Positions 11,517 to 25,355 of a DNA stretch of 64,000 bases are shown here, piece after piece. Every line of letters starts with the position of its first letter. The first letter of the stretch is position 1. Under the pieces are notes generated by a model. It had not been told where the DNA came from. It saw only the letters and a program-made list of their open reading frames with translations, and did not search any database. The stretch comes from Floccularia luteovirens (lineage: Eukaryota; Basidiomycota; Agaricomycetes; Agaricales; Squamanitaceae). The DNA lies in the NCBI GenBank assembly GCA_009739215.1, contig VSJF01000010.1:1302001-1366000 (forward strand). The letters are read 5' to 3'. Both the position numbers and the translations under genes were made by a program.

Positions 11517-13219
11517 CTGGACACCCAGTTGAGTAGATAGAGCGGGTGCGGCAGTGTTCTAGATACCGTGCACACGTTCGCAAGTCAATTGCGATAGCGT
11601 GTTCAGCAGCAGCGTATTAGAGCCCAGGAATAACCAGCTACTGGGTGCGCGTGTTGCAATATTGAGGGGGTGTGAAAAGATGGGCCTCCATCAAGGAGAA
11701 AGAGTTATGAAGAAGAAGAATAAGTAGTAAACTGTCAAGGCCAAGTCACGGTAACAACTTCTCGATCAGCCAGGGACCTTTGCAAGCGAAAAAAGGGTGT
11801 TGCTTACAACCTTACACAATGGGTGTCCACGTTTCTAAGCTAAGCATAATTCTTCACGTCATGAATTTGCGCATTGAATCTTGGTGCATGTAAGAAGTCA
11901 AGGACTAGATGGCGATCTTGCACCGGGCACAGATTAATTGTCCAGGTGTTAGTCTGTAGTACAGTAATAGTGTACTCCGATACCATCAAGGCATCAAGGC
12001 ACATTATTATAATTACAAACAGGAAAACGATGACAACGACACCTCTCAGAATTTCCTTCACATAGCCTCGTAACTGGCAGATATTCGAGTTACGACTGAT
12101 ATCAAAGTCTCTTTACACATGTGTAACAAATGTGTCAGGAAAACATTCTGGAAAAGATTTGGCGCCAACTTTTCGTATGGCCCGCGCCTTGCCGGTCCCT
12201 GAATCGGATTTCCTTCCTGAATTCCAGAAGGTTTAGGTGCACATTCGTGCTTATCTCAGGTGGAAACGGTGTTTGAGGTCCCTCATTTGAGGAAACATGA
12301 CGTGCTGCGGGCAATCCACTATGCACATGTGTCGCGCTCCGTAATTTGTGGAATCTCCATCAAACCAAATGGGTAACCAAATCAAATACAATGTATGACA
12401 TCGTATCATGTTGGCAGCGAGCGTAACTACTACTGCAGTTGATAAATTTAAACCGTGTGTGTGTGTGTGATCCCTTTCTTCTTTGACTCAGCCGTCACAA
12501 CTCACATCTATTGATTTGTTCAGAAGCGAAGGTAGTTCAAAATACACTACTCAATTTGATAGCATTGACAGGTTGATGCTCCAAAGCAGGGAAGTTCCAG
12601 CTATTCGATGTTGTGCCAATGCAATTGGCTTGTATCACGTACAGCACTATCGCTTGACATCCCCACGTCGGGGGTAAGTTGACGCGCTGAATAAATGAGT
12701 AATTCATGACGTCGTAGGCAACGGCATACTCAGAATCTAGATAATGCACAGCGTTCCCGGGCATTGTATGATATTACATGCAGTGGCGCCACCATACGTT
12801 AATCATGAGGCCCTGAGGCTTGAGCTTGAGGCCTGAGGTGCTGCAGTAGAATGAAATCGATGGTGATCAAAGACTTGAACATTCACCATAATTGCTACCA
12901 CCGCATACTGGCATGTAGAATTGCAACTAAATGACACTAGTTTGTTGACCGTGGTGATATCCTTACTACCTGCGGCCATAGCGCGCTTGTGGACATGAGG
13001 CTGGAGGATTGTTCGGATTATTGTACCTCCCTTTTTATCCGTCTCCCCTGAAGGCAAACCCTGTGGCTTGCATCACATTTGGTTTCAGAGGTAGGTTCGG
13101 GACCAAACATACAAGTTGTATACAAGGGCATGTGAAAAACAACGTAACAAAGATACCGGTCCGTCTTGTCAAACAACCTCTTCATTTACCTTTACTGTAT
13201 CATACCATCACACATCAAC
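11517..13219. other. Gene-poor stretch with a short GT microsatellite
   Basis: No convincing gene. A minus-strand frame at about 11840-12061 encodes a strongly hydrophobic start (GVVVIVFLFVIIIM) that looks like a signal peptide, but it opens with GTG and was not linked to the downstream exons. A (GT)7 run lies at about 12455-12468. The 3' end of the DUF2264 gene borders this stretch on the right. Confidence 0.35.
12455..12468. repeat. (GT)7 microsatellite
   Basis: A run of seven GT units in an intergenic stretch. Simple-sequence repeat with no coding context. Confidence 0.8.
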
Positions 13220-15249
<2,030 letters not shown>

Positions 15250-16700
15250 GTTTGTTGGGGCTTTATCGTTAGAGATTGTGTTTATAAAGTCGTTAGGCAA
15301 GGCGGACCGACTTCGTGCCGGCGCTTTTCCGGTTCTCCGGCAGTAGTTGTATTTAAAGATAATGGTTTTCCTGTAGTTCAATAACGCGACTAATCGTTGA
15401 GTCCCGAACGTTAGGTTTCGTCCGATTCACTCCTAACGGAGCCACGAAAACAGGATGAGCCATTTGGAAAAACCCAAATATCCTTTTTTTGCTCCATCAC
15501 CGTTTCCGCCATTATCTTGAGTACCCGGTGTATTGCCTACGTAGATGATGAACGTATCGCCATGAACAAGAAAATCAAAGAGATGGTTTTCAGTTGTTTG
15601 ACGGGTACTCGCGATGAAGATTGAGGCTAAGGTTTGGATCATCAAGCTCCTGATGATGTTAGATACCTTGTATGTGGCCGTTAATTATTGCGCCGGAGGT
15701 GGTGGCAACTCTTTATAATGACATACCATGCCAACAACCAAGGATCAATTGGGTTCCTGATTGCGAATACATATCATGGACGTCGTCGTCTTGATGCTCC
15801 TCATAGTTCCCGTGACTTATGCTTAAATGTCACTTTCATGTGATCCTGGTTGCTTGTATTTTTGACATTTTCAGGAATGCTCTTTGTTGTCGTCTTGTAC
15901 GTATACAACTACGAGAGTTGCAACTATACGCGTGAATTTCTTGTTAGCACCTGTAACCTCGATATTCAATACTCGATTTCAAAGCATAGCCAATCAACAT
16001 TGTGAAACCATTGGAAACCAATCATTGACAACTTTTTGATGAATACCCATCACAGCCTACAGGCGAAAAGTTAGTTGCAACTCGGAAAACAATAGACACC
16101 CGATATGTTTGAACTTTGCTCGAAGACTAACATGGCACTATCGTATAAGAGATCCTATGCAGGACTATTTCGAGGTTCCTCCCTTCCTCTCGGCGATTGT
16201 CTTCTTTTATCCGCGTGTCCCATTCCTCCGATAACTGGTTTGTGCCATCTGGCCTGCAATCTAAGGTCAGTTTTATCTGCTATTTCCAGTCGACGATCTC
16301 AAGTGTGTTGGTAGTCGAAGGCACATTACTATACCGAGCAAACCCGCTGCAATCAAGGTATAGACCCTATTTTCAATGGACAGCCGAAATTCGCTAATCT
16401 CAAGCAGAAACAAAGTAGTTTTCAATCACATAAACCTCTCAGAAGCAGTTTCATAAGGACTATACACAACACCAACGATATTTGCGCCAGATTGTATTTC
16501 TTGCCATAATCCGAGGAATTTCCCCTCCGACTTCGCAAGAGTGCTGTACCAGCGACATAAAACTCATCAGTATGTTACAATATGATTTCTGAACCTGAAT
16601 CTTCATTCAACCGTTGTCATCTCCCTCAGAACATCTACCAGTCACTCCTCACGTTATATTACACCGTACAAGAGGTGACAATCCGAGAGGTTATAGGGAA
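15250..16700. other. Intergenic between divergent genes
   Basis: Lies between the start of the minus-strand DUF2264 gene and the plus-strand F-box gene, so it should hold both promoters. Small frames (for example 15433-15645 minus) have no motif. No repeat was recognised. Confidence 0.4.
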
Positions 16701-18828
16701 ATGGTCGCATCTCCAGAAAATCGTATCCTGCAGCCACAGACTGCAGATGCAAGTACTAGCACCCCGAAGTCCTCAAGTTTATCATCTTTAGAGGCCATGG
16801 ACATGCATCCCGAATTCAGGAGGACTCTTACTGGCTTACCTCCTGGGTTCTTGTCCGATTCTCTACCCGGGCCGCATTTATTCGCTGGCGATCAAGTGGT
16901 GGAAGAACCCGGACCTTTTCGTGAGACAACATACATTGAATATTCTCCTTCAACCCCCTTCATTCGTCCCATCATTAAACAACTACCTGAAGAAATATTG
17001 CATATAATCTTCAGACATTGCTCATCACCATCACAAGACGGATTCAATAGCTCCACTAAAGGCCTCTCAACCACCTCTCACCTTGAGACTTGTCTGCTAC
17101 AATTGGAAATCAATCGCCGACAAGTACATATGGCGCGCCATTAACCCTGGAACTAACTTTTCTTGTGATTCGCAATATCTTGACAGGATCACACTATACC
17201 AGGGGATCATCAAGGACCAAAAATCTATCGATAACGTCTCGTTGGTCGTCGCGGGTGGCTACCCGGTAGGTGATGGAAAGATGATTCGCACTATAGCCAG
17301 TGCATTTGTCAAGTCTAGAGCTGTGAAAATAGAGCTGCCCGACTGGCTACTTGAAAGTAGCTTTTTCATTATTGATCCTCAGTCCGGATCACATTCAACC
17401 CAGCATTTCACGCCAATTGCATCGGAGAACCTTCGCGTTTTTTCATGGAAATCCAACTCATCACTCTCAACTACGCTACCCTCTAATCTAGGACTCCCTT
17501 GGATGGCGTTAAGAAACTCCCGACAACCCCAATTCTGTGTCCCATGGTACCAGCTTACCGAAATCAATCTGGATTGTCAACTCTCTCTAGCTGATTGTAT
17601 TCATATTCTTGAGCAGGGTCGGGAAGCACTAGAAGTGGCACAGCTTAGCTGTATCTGTCATGACAGTCCTTCCGAGTCTGTTCTGATACCCGTTCTTCTG
17701 AAACGCCTCACGAATTTGTCCGTAGTGAGCTCGGTTGCTGACTTGGGACCTCTTTTTAATCCATTCTCATTTGAGTGCTTGGAAGCACTTGAAGTCCGCT
17801 CAGAATTGACTGGTATAGCGGAATATAACATTCCTTGGCAGCGCCTATCTCACCTCAGATTAGAAGGCAAATTTTCAATCGAGGATGCCCGGCAAGTTTT
17901 GGTCAAATGTTCTAGACTGAAGTTATTCTCGTTGAAAGGATTGCTTGACCCTTCCCCACACCCTGCACCTTCTCGGGATCTCCCCCCGTATATACCACAC
18001 TTAACAGAAGTAAACATCGATACTTCATCTGACCACAGTTCAGCTCTGATTGATCTCCTAATCTCACCTCGGACACGTCCCAAACTCATTCGCATTCCTC
18101 GCCTCCCCACTTCTGTAAGCTCAAAGTACGACCTCACGCCCATCACAACTCTCGAGTTATTGGACCCAATCGAGACTTTGCAGTGCTACGACATTCTCCG
18201 CGAAGCTCATTCTCTGGAAAAGGCGATATTCATAATACGTGATACAATATCAGATACTACGGCGTCACATTCTTTTCCAATTCTAAAGCACCAAAGGCTG
18301 AAGTCCATCAGGTTGACTACACCAGCAAGAGGATTCTTACTCCGACTTGAACTTCCTGCGGCAACAGAAATTGTCATATCCTGTGAAGATATCAGTATAA
18401 CCGGGGCTTTTTCTATCAAAGAGTTATCGTTCATACTTTCCAAGGCGATTTTGCTCAGGAAATTTACTCTGCAAGACTTCTACATTACAGAGGACCAGGT
18501 ATTATCCTGTTTAGAGACCGCCTCCAGCTCTTTAGCAGAACTAGTTGTTGCAAACACACATGAATACCTCTATTCTCACTCATTTTCCAGTACGATCCTT
18601 CAGAAATTAACCCATTCCTCAAGAACCAAATCTGTATGCTTATGTCCTCAACTTGAAACCCTTACCCTCTCTCCATGCTCATTCAGTAAATCAAATACTG
18701 CTATCATTGATATGTTCACATCGCGCAGGCGCAATGATCCTATCTGTTACTCCTGTGGCCATGTAATATCAAAATTGGAGAGATTCCAATTTTCTACGGA
18801 CAGTGGAGAAATCTATACCATGTCTTAG
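16701..18828 (+). pseudogene. F-box/LRR-like gene with an apparent frameshift inside the F-box
   Basis: The upstream part, from the ATG at 16701, reads a Ser/Pro-rich leader and the first half of an F-box (IIKQLPEEILHIIFRHCSS). The second half of the F-box (TLRLVCYNWKSIADKYIWRAI) and about 570 further residues are read in the next frame, which is open from about 17008 to 18828. No GT-AG intron can join them, so a one-base insertion (or two-base deletion) between about 17008 and 17083 is the simplest reading. The downstream part is Leu-rich with irregular repeats, like the substrate-recognition part of mushroom F-box proteins. It is either a young pseudogene or an assembly/base-call error; the long intact downstream frame argues for a recent event. 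It is only distantly similar to the F-box gene at 19708. Confidence 0.6.
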
Positions 18829-19707
18829 GGACAATTCGCGAAATTCCGATCCGTATAATATAATTTTAGTTTAATAAGTTTTGCAATGTGTTAGCTAGAC
18901 AGCGTAGATATAAATTAGGCAATTTCTCGTTCGAAAAAGTTGGAATTCTTGTCCATATTTTAACAAGAAAATTTGATGAAGTCTCTTAAGATGTCCATTC
19001 ATCAACTGTGGCTGAGGAGATTGAAGTTGGGGTCGCAATTTTGCATATCCCGACTGGAGACCGGGCTGATTTCGTGAAAAAAAAAGTTTGTTTGAAGACA
19101 AAGATAAAATAACCTGTGTCATTAACATCAAACGCGAATTATGATGGTATCGATGTTACAGAATCAAGATCAAGTTCGCTAGCAGCAACCATCTATTCCA
19201 CCTTGAGTGGCGGTACATGTGTCTGCCGTGCAGCGTTGGGCGTTGAGCTGAAAGGCTTAAGTCACCTAGACAATTTCATCGTGGCCTAACCCGATGATGG
19301 TGGCTTGATGAGGTCATTGCACTGTACTGATTTCCACAACACCTTTTATGGTAATCTTATTATTCAGCTTGACCTCACTACCGTTGTCTACACATTGAAC
19401 CATTGCATATGCGCCATCAAGTCGTCGTCGCTATTATCTCTCTTACAGTGCCACGTCCACCATGAAGTACGTTCTATTGTCTGTGAAATGAAATCATCAC
19501 AATTACTAACGTGGAACTTCGGCGTCGACTTTTGTCCTTCACTGTATGAAGCAACGTTAATCCAAAAACAATTAGGTTCCTTACATAAATTCGTCCGTTT
19601 CCCAAATGTTCGATACCGACATTCCCCCACACTTTACAACTCGAGGTCAGACTTTTCGCAATCCTTTCAGAATCTTGTCACTGACTTACTGCAGAGCAAA
19701 TTGAAAT
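18829..19707. other. Intergenic
   Basis: Separates two co-oriented F-box genes. A 155-codon frame at 19305-19772 overlaps the start of the next gene, has no motif and is treated as chance. Confidence 0.4.
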
Positions 19708-21084
19708 ATGTCCCGGAACTACATTTACAACACAAACTCAGGCAGTTTAGGAGTTACAAATCAGCACATTAATGTCAAGATCCTAGCGAGTCCACGTAGT
19801 TCCATGCCGCTGCAGGCAGCGTTGCAATACACTCCAATCCATGTTTCATCATACAGTGCATCCAAGGACTCCCATCTTGATTATTTCCAATACAAACCGC
19901 GGAGGCGCATCGACTACACGGCGTACTTACCAGCCGAGATCCTTGTCGCTATATTTGCTCAATGCTTCAAATATAGTTTGGAGCATACAGTGGACTCGCA
20001 GCCATTATCGAGCCGCTGGGCCCCTCTGTTAATGTGCGGGGTATGCCGACGCTGGAGAGAAGTGACCATGTGCGCCCCAATTCTGTGGTCATCTATTGAG
20101 GTTGCCCCATCACTACCGGGGACTCCTAACTTAAGATTAGTGGATATTTGCCTCCAACGATCACATCATTGCCCTCTATCGCTAGAACTGACTCCGTTGG
20201 TCAACAAAGTTCGCCAGGCCGACGAGAGGTATTTCGAAGGAGTCTTCCGTCTTTATCTCTCTCAAATGTATCGCTGGAGGCGTGTCTCTTTAAACATGAG
20301 AGATTTTCTTGTTAAACCCATGGAATGCATCGTTGGCAGTGCGGCACCTATACTGGAGACATTGATAGTCAAGACAATATTTTGCAGTCAAGAATCTGCA
20401 ACTCGCATCGTATCCCTGTTTCCGTATATGCCCAATTTGAAGGTTATCAACTGGCATTCACTAGTTCCTGGCATACCACCCGCTCTACCTTGGGCGCAAC
20501 TCACCCACATGCACTTATCGGCTCCCATGGGCGTCCAAGATTGTATTTCGTACCTCTCACAGTGTTATCTGGTTAAAGAAGCCACGTTCGATGATCTCAA
20601 TGGACCTTACATCCCTTCCTTAGAATCTTCGCCTCCAGTTCTACTCCCCAGGCTGACCAAACTTTCCATCCAATCATTCGGTGGTGGCAGTGCCGCCATT
20701 TTTGGACATTTCACTTGTCCTTCTCTGCGTTATTTGGAGATCAAGCACAAGAAGCTCTCCACCGAGGCCCGCGATATCAACTATTTTGCTGGCTTCTTCG
20801 AGCGGTCAGCCTGTAGGATACATAGCTTCCAATTCTTGGACAGTCATCTACCCGAGCAGGAACTCATCCGATTCTTAAAGATACGCAGTTTGAAAAATGT
20901 GATGAAGCTTGAAGTTGGTGCATTCTCTGTCACGCCAAAGATCTGCCATAATTTGCAGCAGTTGAATGGATATCCTCACTTTTCTCATATGCGAGTTTGC
21001 GAAGTTCCGCGTGATATGAACAGGATCTGGTGGAAGTTGCCAAGCAATACACCATACGATACACATCCTCTTACCTATAATTAG
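19708..21084 (+). CDS. F-box-domain protein (paralogue of 3577-4800)
   Basis: Single-exon frame of 458 residues from an ATG at 19708; an in-frame ATG at 19804 is a possible alternative start. The F-box-like domain lies at about residues 70-135: YLPAEILVAIFAQCF, then WAPLLMCGVCRRWREV and PILWSSIEV. The Leu-rich remainder (residues about 140-440) aligns by eye over its whole length with the gene at 3577-4800, sharing LQRSHHCPLSLEL, YRWRRVSL-type and CISYLSQC-type blocks. It is expected to act as a Skp1-binding adaptor of an SCF ubiquitin ligase; the substrate is unknown. The reading frame is intact, unlike its neighbour at 16701. Confidence 0.85.
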   Translation: MSRNYIYNTNSGSLGVTNQHINVKILASPRSSMPLQAALQYTPIHVSSYSASKDSHLDYFQYKPRRRIDYTAYLPAEILVAIFAQCFKYSLEHTVDSQPLSSRWAPLLMCGVCRRWREVTMCAPILWSSIEVAPSLPGTPNLRLVDICLQRSHHCPLSLELTPLVNKVRQADERYFEGVFRLYLSQMYRWRRVSLNMRDFLVKPMECIVGSAAPILETLIVKTIFCSQESATRIVSLFPYMPNLKVINWHSLVPGIPPALPWAQLTHMHLSAPMGVQDCISYLSQCYLVKEATFDDLNGPYIPSLESSPPVLLPRLTKLSIQSFGGGSAAIFGHFTCPSLRYLEIKHKKLSTEARDINYFAGFFERSACRIHSFQFLDSHLPEQELIRFLKIRSLKNVMKLEVGAFSVTPKICHNLQQLNGYPHFSHMRVCEVPRDMNRIWWKLPSNTPYDTHPLTYN

Positions 21085-22566
21085 AAAATTGGAAGTAGAT
21101 ATCTCGCGACTCTGGTAGTCATTGTACTTGTAACTGTATCAATGTATTACATTGTATGAATAAAGTACTTAAACTATGGCCTTGATGATCGGCTAGCAAC
21201 CCAAAATAAATGGAGTTTTCAAAAGAATATTGGGGAATGATTCGTGTACTGCTTTTTAGAAAACCTGGTACAATTATAACAAGTGGCTTCGGGACAACGG
21301 AATCAAATACAAAAGGGAGCTTGTATTTGTCCACCAAATGCTATGAACTTTGTGTGCACACAGCTATAAGACTTTGTCTGCTCTAATACTTATCGTAAAG
21401 GCAAACAACTGAAGAGTTCGTTTGCTCTTAGATCTTTTTTGTCGAGATCTATATGTCATGATCGATTGTACATCTAGTCTACAGCGGGTTTTTCTGCCGT
21501 AAATGATGAATACACTGTATACTGAAACTCATGAGAAAAATAATCTGGTTCTCAATCGCCAAGTACTCGTGTAATAAAATCAATATTTCCAGAAATTTGG
21601 GGAAGCTATTTCTCCGAATTTCCAGGAATTTGTGTTTTTTTTTCTTTTGCGCCACAATCACTCAATTTACGTTGATTCGCCCTTTTTTTCAGGGTTGAGC
21701 ACATGTAATTTTTTTTTCTTATTCTATACACTCAAAAGAACTAGACTTCAAACTCACAAGTTCAATATTCCTCAGGTGGCTCTTTTTGTTGAAGTAAATA
21801 CTTTTTGAGGTCGGTTGAGATACCATCCTGTGTACACCCTACTAGTGGTTTTGTTTTTGTTTTTATTTTATATTTACTTTGTGTAGATCCTCGGATAGCC
21901 GCGATCTTTCTCAATTCTGTAGAATGTATATATATGAGATCTAGCAATTATAGATTTGCGTTGTGACCTATCCGTCAGGTCTTCAGACCTAGCTTTCAGG
22001 TCCAGAGATTAGCCGCGTGTTCTATGATTGATATGATGCATATACATTAGCCTTCTCGGTACCCAGACGTTCGGTGCGGGCGGTCTTGACGGATCTGGCG
22101 GAGACTCAAAACTGAGGTTCCCAACCGCACCAGAACGGCATGGTCTTACATGAGTTTGACTCTCAGACTTTAACTCCGCGCGGCTGTACCAAACGGCTGG
22201 GAAAGAGACTATATATTGAAACATCTACAATACAAAAACATCCTTAGCATTTCCCACGCACACAGTTTAGAAGTCTGCTCTTTCGCAGCAGGTAATATGT
22301 ACAATTGGATAACACTGGTAATGCCTGCAATTGCACCGGGTCGGAGCATACCTTCGATCTCAATATTCAGTATCAGTCCCCCATGAGTTCCCCCCGTTCC
22401 CCAAACACAACTCGACATAAGAGGACGACGTTTCTTGAAAACGTAAATCATTTTTTTCTCGCTTGCAAAGAATCATTGACCCTGCTGACCCTGTTGGAGC
22501 CTAACCAAAAGGTCCCGAGATTTGAATCACCATCAATTACATTCAGTTGGTTGCTAATTTCATAGA
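21085..22566. other. Intergenic, AT-rich
   Basis: Only short frames without motifs, with many T- and A-runs (for example around 21630-21720). It includes the upstream region of the first P450 gene. Confidence 0.4.
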
Positions 22567-22573
22567 TATATAA
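22567..22573 (+). promoter_or_regulatory. TATA-like element of the first P450 gene
   Basis: The sequence TATATAA lies 48 bp upstream of the P450 ATG at 22621. The spacing is short but possible for a fungal promoter with a very short leader. Inference only; two out-of-frame ATGs (22584, 22589) lie between it and the start. Confidence 0.35.
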
Positions 22574-22620
22574 TCTCAGTTCCATGCAATGTACTTCTCT
22601 CTCAAAGTTTGCTTGCCCAT

Positions 22621-24816
22621 ATGATCCCTTTGGACCTCCTTGTTAGCGCAGTTGCGTTTTTAGTCGTTCTTTACTATTCCTTACAGCGTTCCAATGCGAA
22701 AAGTCGCTCTCTTCCGCTTCCACCTGGCCCGAAAGGCCTCCCTATAATCGGGAATCTAAAAGATTTGCCTTCCTCTTTTGAGTGGCAAACTTATCATCGG
22801 TGGAGCAAAGAATTGGGTTTGTTTTTTTCGGCCGTGCAATTAATATTCTAGCTAATTATGTATTTTTTCTGTTACTCAGACACTGATATCATGTATTTGA
22901 ATATTGCTGGCACAGAATTGATTGTGCTAGATACTACCGAAGCGGCGACTGATATTTTGGAAAGGCGGTCATCCAACTATTCCGACAGGTATGATATGAT
23001 TCAACCTGTAGAACTTTGATTCTAGTTTAACGTCATTTGACTAGAGCACGGATGCCAATGATAAATGAATTGATGGGATGGAATTTCAATTTCGGATTCA
23101 TGCAGTATGGTAAATAATATTTCTCCTCGGCTGTTGTTTCTCACTAAGCTGAAGTTTGTTGAATAGGCGATAGATGGTCAGCTTTTATGAGGATAAGCCA
23201 TTGATGCTTTTAACTGATCATTCTCCCCCTGATATGATAGGCGTAAACATCGCAGACTTATGCACCAAACATTCCATCCAACTGCAGCCGCTCGTTTTAG
23301 GCCACACGAATTGAAAGCAACACGGACACTGCTCAAGAAATTCCTTGAACATCCCGAAGCTATATTCGACAATCTGAGACAGTGAGTCCTTCTCGAGTCG
23401 TATCAGCAAATTCCAATAATGAAATTTTATTCAGTATGGCCGGCGAAACAATCATGTCCGTTGCATATGGATTAGATGTCAAACCTGAAAATGATCCATA
23501 CATCAAAACTGCTGAGGAAGGCATTCATCCACTCGTTGCTGCTGGCGTACCAGGAGCTTTCCTTGTCGATTCACTACCCGCGTTGAAGTATGTACCTGAA
23601 TGGGTCCCTGGTGCTGGTTTCCAGAAGAAAGCGAAAGAATGGAAGAAGCTTGCGCGTCGCATGATTGAGATGCCATTCCAAGAAGCTAAACGTAACATTG
23701 TACGCGATAGCCATCTGATTTATCCCTGTACAAATTGTCTGACTCCAGACTAGTCTCAAGGTTCAGCGAAGCCTTCGTTCACGTCTTACAGTCTCCAGAG
23801 AATGGAAGGAGGTGCTAAGGATGATGCCTATCAGGAAGATATCATCCAGGGTGTAGCTGGTACTCTGTATGCTGCGGGTTCCGATACGGTCAGAATTTAT
23901 ATCTTCCTCAGGTTTGTAATGATTGTAACCAAGATTTAATTTCTAGACTGTTTCTGCCATCGCATCCTGCATTCTTGGTTTACTTGAGCGCCCGGACGTT
24001 TTGAAAAAAGCCCAACAGGAAATCGACTCCGTTGTTAAGCCTGGACATCTACCCGACTTCGATGATGAAGCCTCGCTCCCTTATATCACAGCTATAGTGA
24101 AGGAGACATTGAGATGGCGCGATGTCGTACCTATTGGTATGTTTATTTGGACTAGCCGCATTCAAGTGATGCTGACACCGATCTAGCTATCCCACATCTT
24201 GCTACTCACGAGGACGAATATAAAGGTTACAGAATTCCCGCCAACTCACTCATTGTTCCAAATGCTTGGTGAGTTTCTTGTAAGAATTTTAGTGCTTGTA
24301 TTAACTCGACAAAAAAAGGGCCATGCTTCACAATGAAGAAGCTTATCCCGATCCCTTTAGTTTCAACCCAGACAGGTTCATTAAGGACGGAAAAATCGAC
24401 AAATCTGTTCGAGACCCATCGCACGCCTGCTTTGGATTCGGAAGAAGGTTAGTCTTTATTGTTTGTACAATCTATAGTTATGGTGTTCTAATAACCTCTT
24501 CGCAGAGTCTGCCCTGGAAGATACATGGCTTTCTCAGCCGTTTGGATTGCGGTTGCATCTTTAATTGCCGTCTTCGACTTTGAGAAAGCAGTCGACGAGA
24601 ACGGAAATGTCATCGAGTTGTCACATGAGTATATCTCGGGCCTTGTTTGGTACGTACCTCTACAACACTAGTTCAAGTTATACTGTACCATATGTGCTGA
24701 TATACTCGCTCCTTAGCATGCCAAAACCATTCAAATGTTCGATTAAACCCCGGTCGAAAGAAATGGAATCTCTTATACTCGCTTCTGCGAATGAGGATAT
24801 TATGATTGATTGCTAA
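22621..24816 (+). CDS. Cytochrome P450 monooxygenase, first of a tandem pair
   Basis: A multi-exon gene whose exons splice into one intact product of about 500 residues. An N-terminal membrane anchor (LLVSAVAFLVVLYYSL) is followed by the proline hinge LPLPPGPKGLPIIGN. The I-helix shows AGSDTTVS, the oxygen-activation Thr region. The K-helix reads KETLRW (ExxR), the PERF-type region reads FNPDRF, and the haem loop reads FGFGRRVCPGR with the Cys ligand. An intron splits the haem motif between FGFGRR and VCPGR. Role by family: NADPH-cytochrome P450 reductase-dependent oxidation of a hydrophobic substrate on the endoplasmic reticulum. The subfamily resembles basidiomycete P450s often labelled O-methylsterigmatocystin oxidoreductase-like, a label that does not define the substrate. 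The next gene downstream is its closest relative. Confidence 0.9.
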
Positions 24817-25355
24817 AAAAAAGTCGTCCGAACTGAGCCTACCCTTATCTATGTGTCTGTGACAAGCCGTGCCGAAAGTAATGTTGAAGTGATGTTACTG
24901 GATGGACGAACTACGGATAATATTAGTATAGTCATCACTGTACCTTTGAAACACCCAATAAAAAGATAGCATCCAATTTCGAGAGTATGACAATCAAATC
25001 TTTGAAGTCGTTGTACTAGAGGTTGTTAGACGGTGGAAATCTAAAGGGATTCTGATGTGTGCGATAAATGCCTCGTGCCCAACCTTTTTGCTTCTTTTAA
25101 ATTGGTTAACCGAGTCTTGTGATATCTTGATCAAAAGTGCCTGACTTATGGTGGAAACTCTGGGAAATCCCTTTGTCATTTTAGGGACAGTCGCAGAGGG
25201 CTAAATGTGTTTCAGGGCGAATAACGACTCTGCATTGACACACCATAAATCTGTCATACGTTGGTTAAAAAGTTCAAACGGATGCCAGCCAAAGATGTGT
25301 CCTACCTTCACCACTTCGGCTCGGTTGACAGATTCTCGTCGAGTGCTATCGCACG
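24817..25355. other. Intergenic between the tandem P450 genes
   Basis: About 540 bp containing the terminator of the first and the promoter of the second P450 gene. No coding frame of note and no obvious remnant of a third copy. Confidence 0.45.

Noticed and set aside
11840..12061. Hydrophobic signal-like minus-strand frame
   Set aside because: Opens with GTG, no in-frame ATG upstream before a stop, and could not be spliced to the downstream gene.
19305..19772. 155-codon frame upstream of and overlapping the F-box gene
   Set aside because: Overlaps the start of a well-supported gene in another frame and has no motif.
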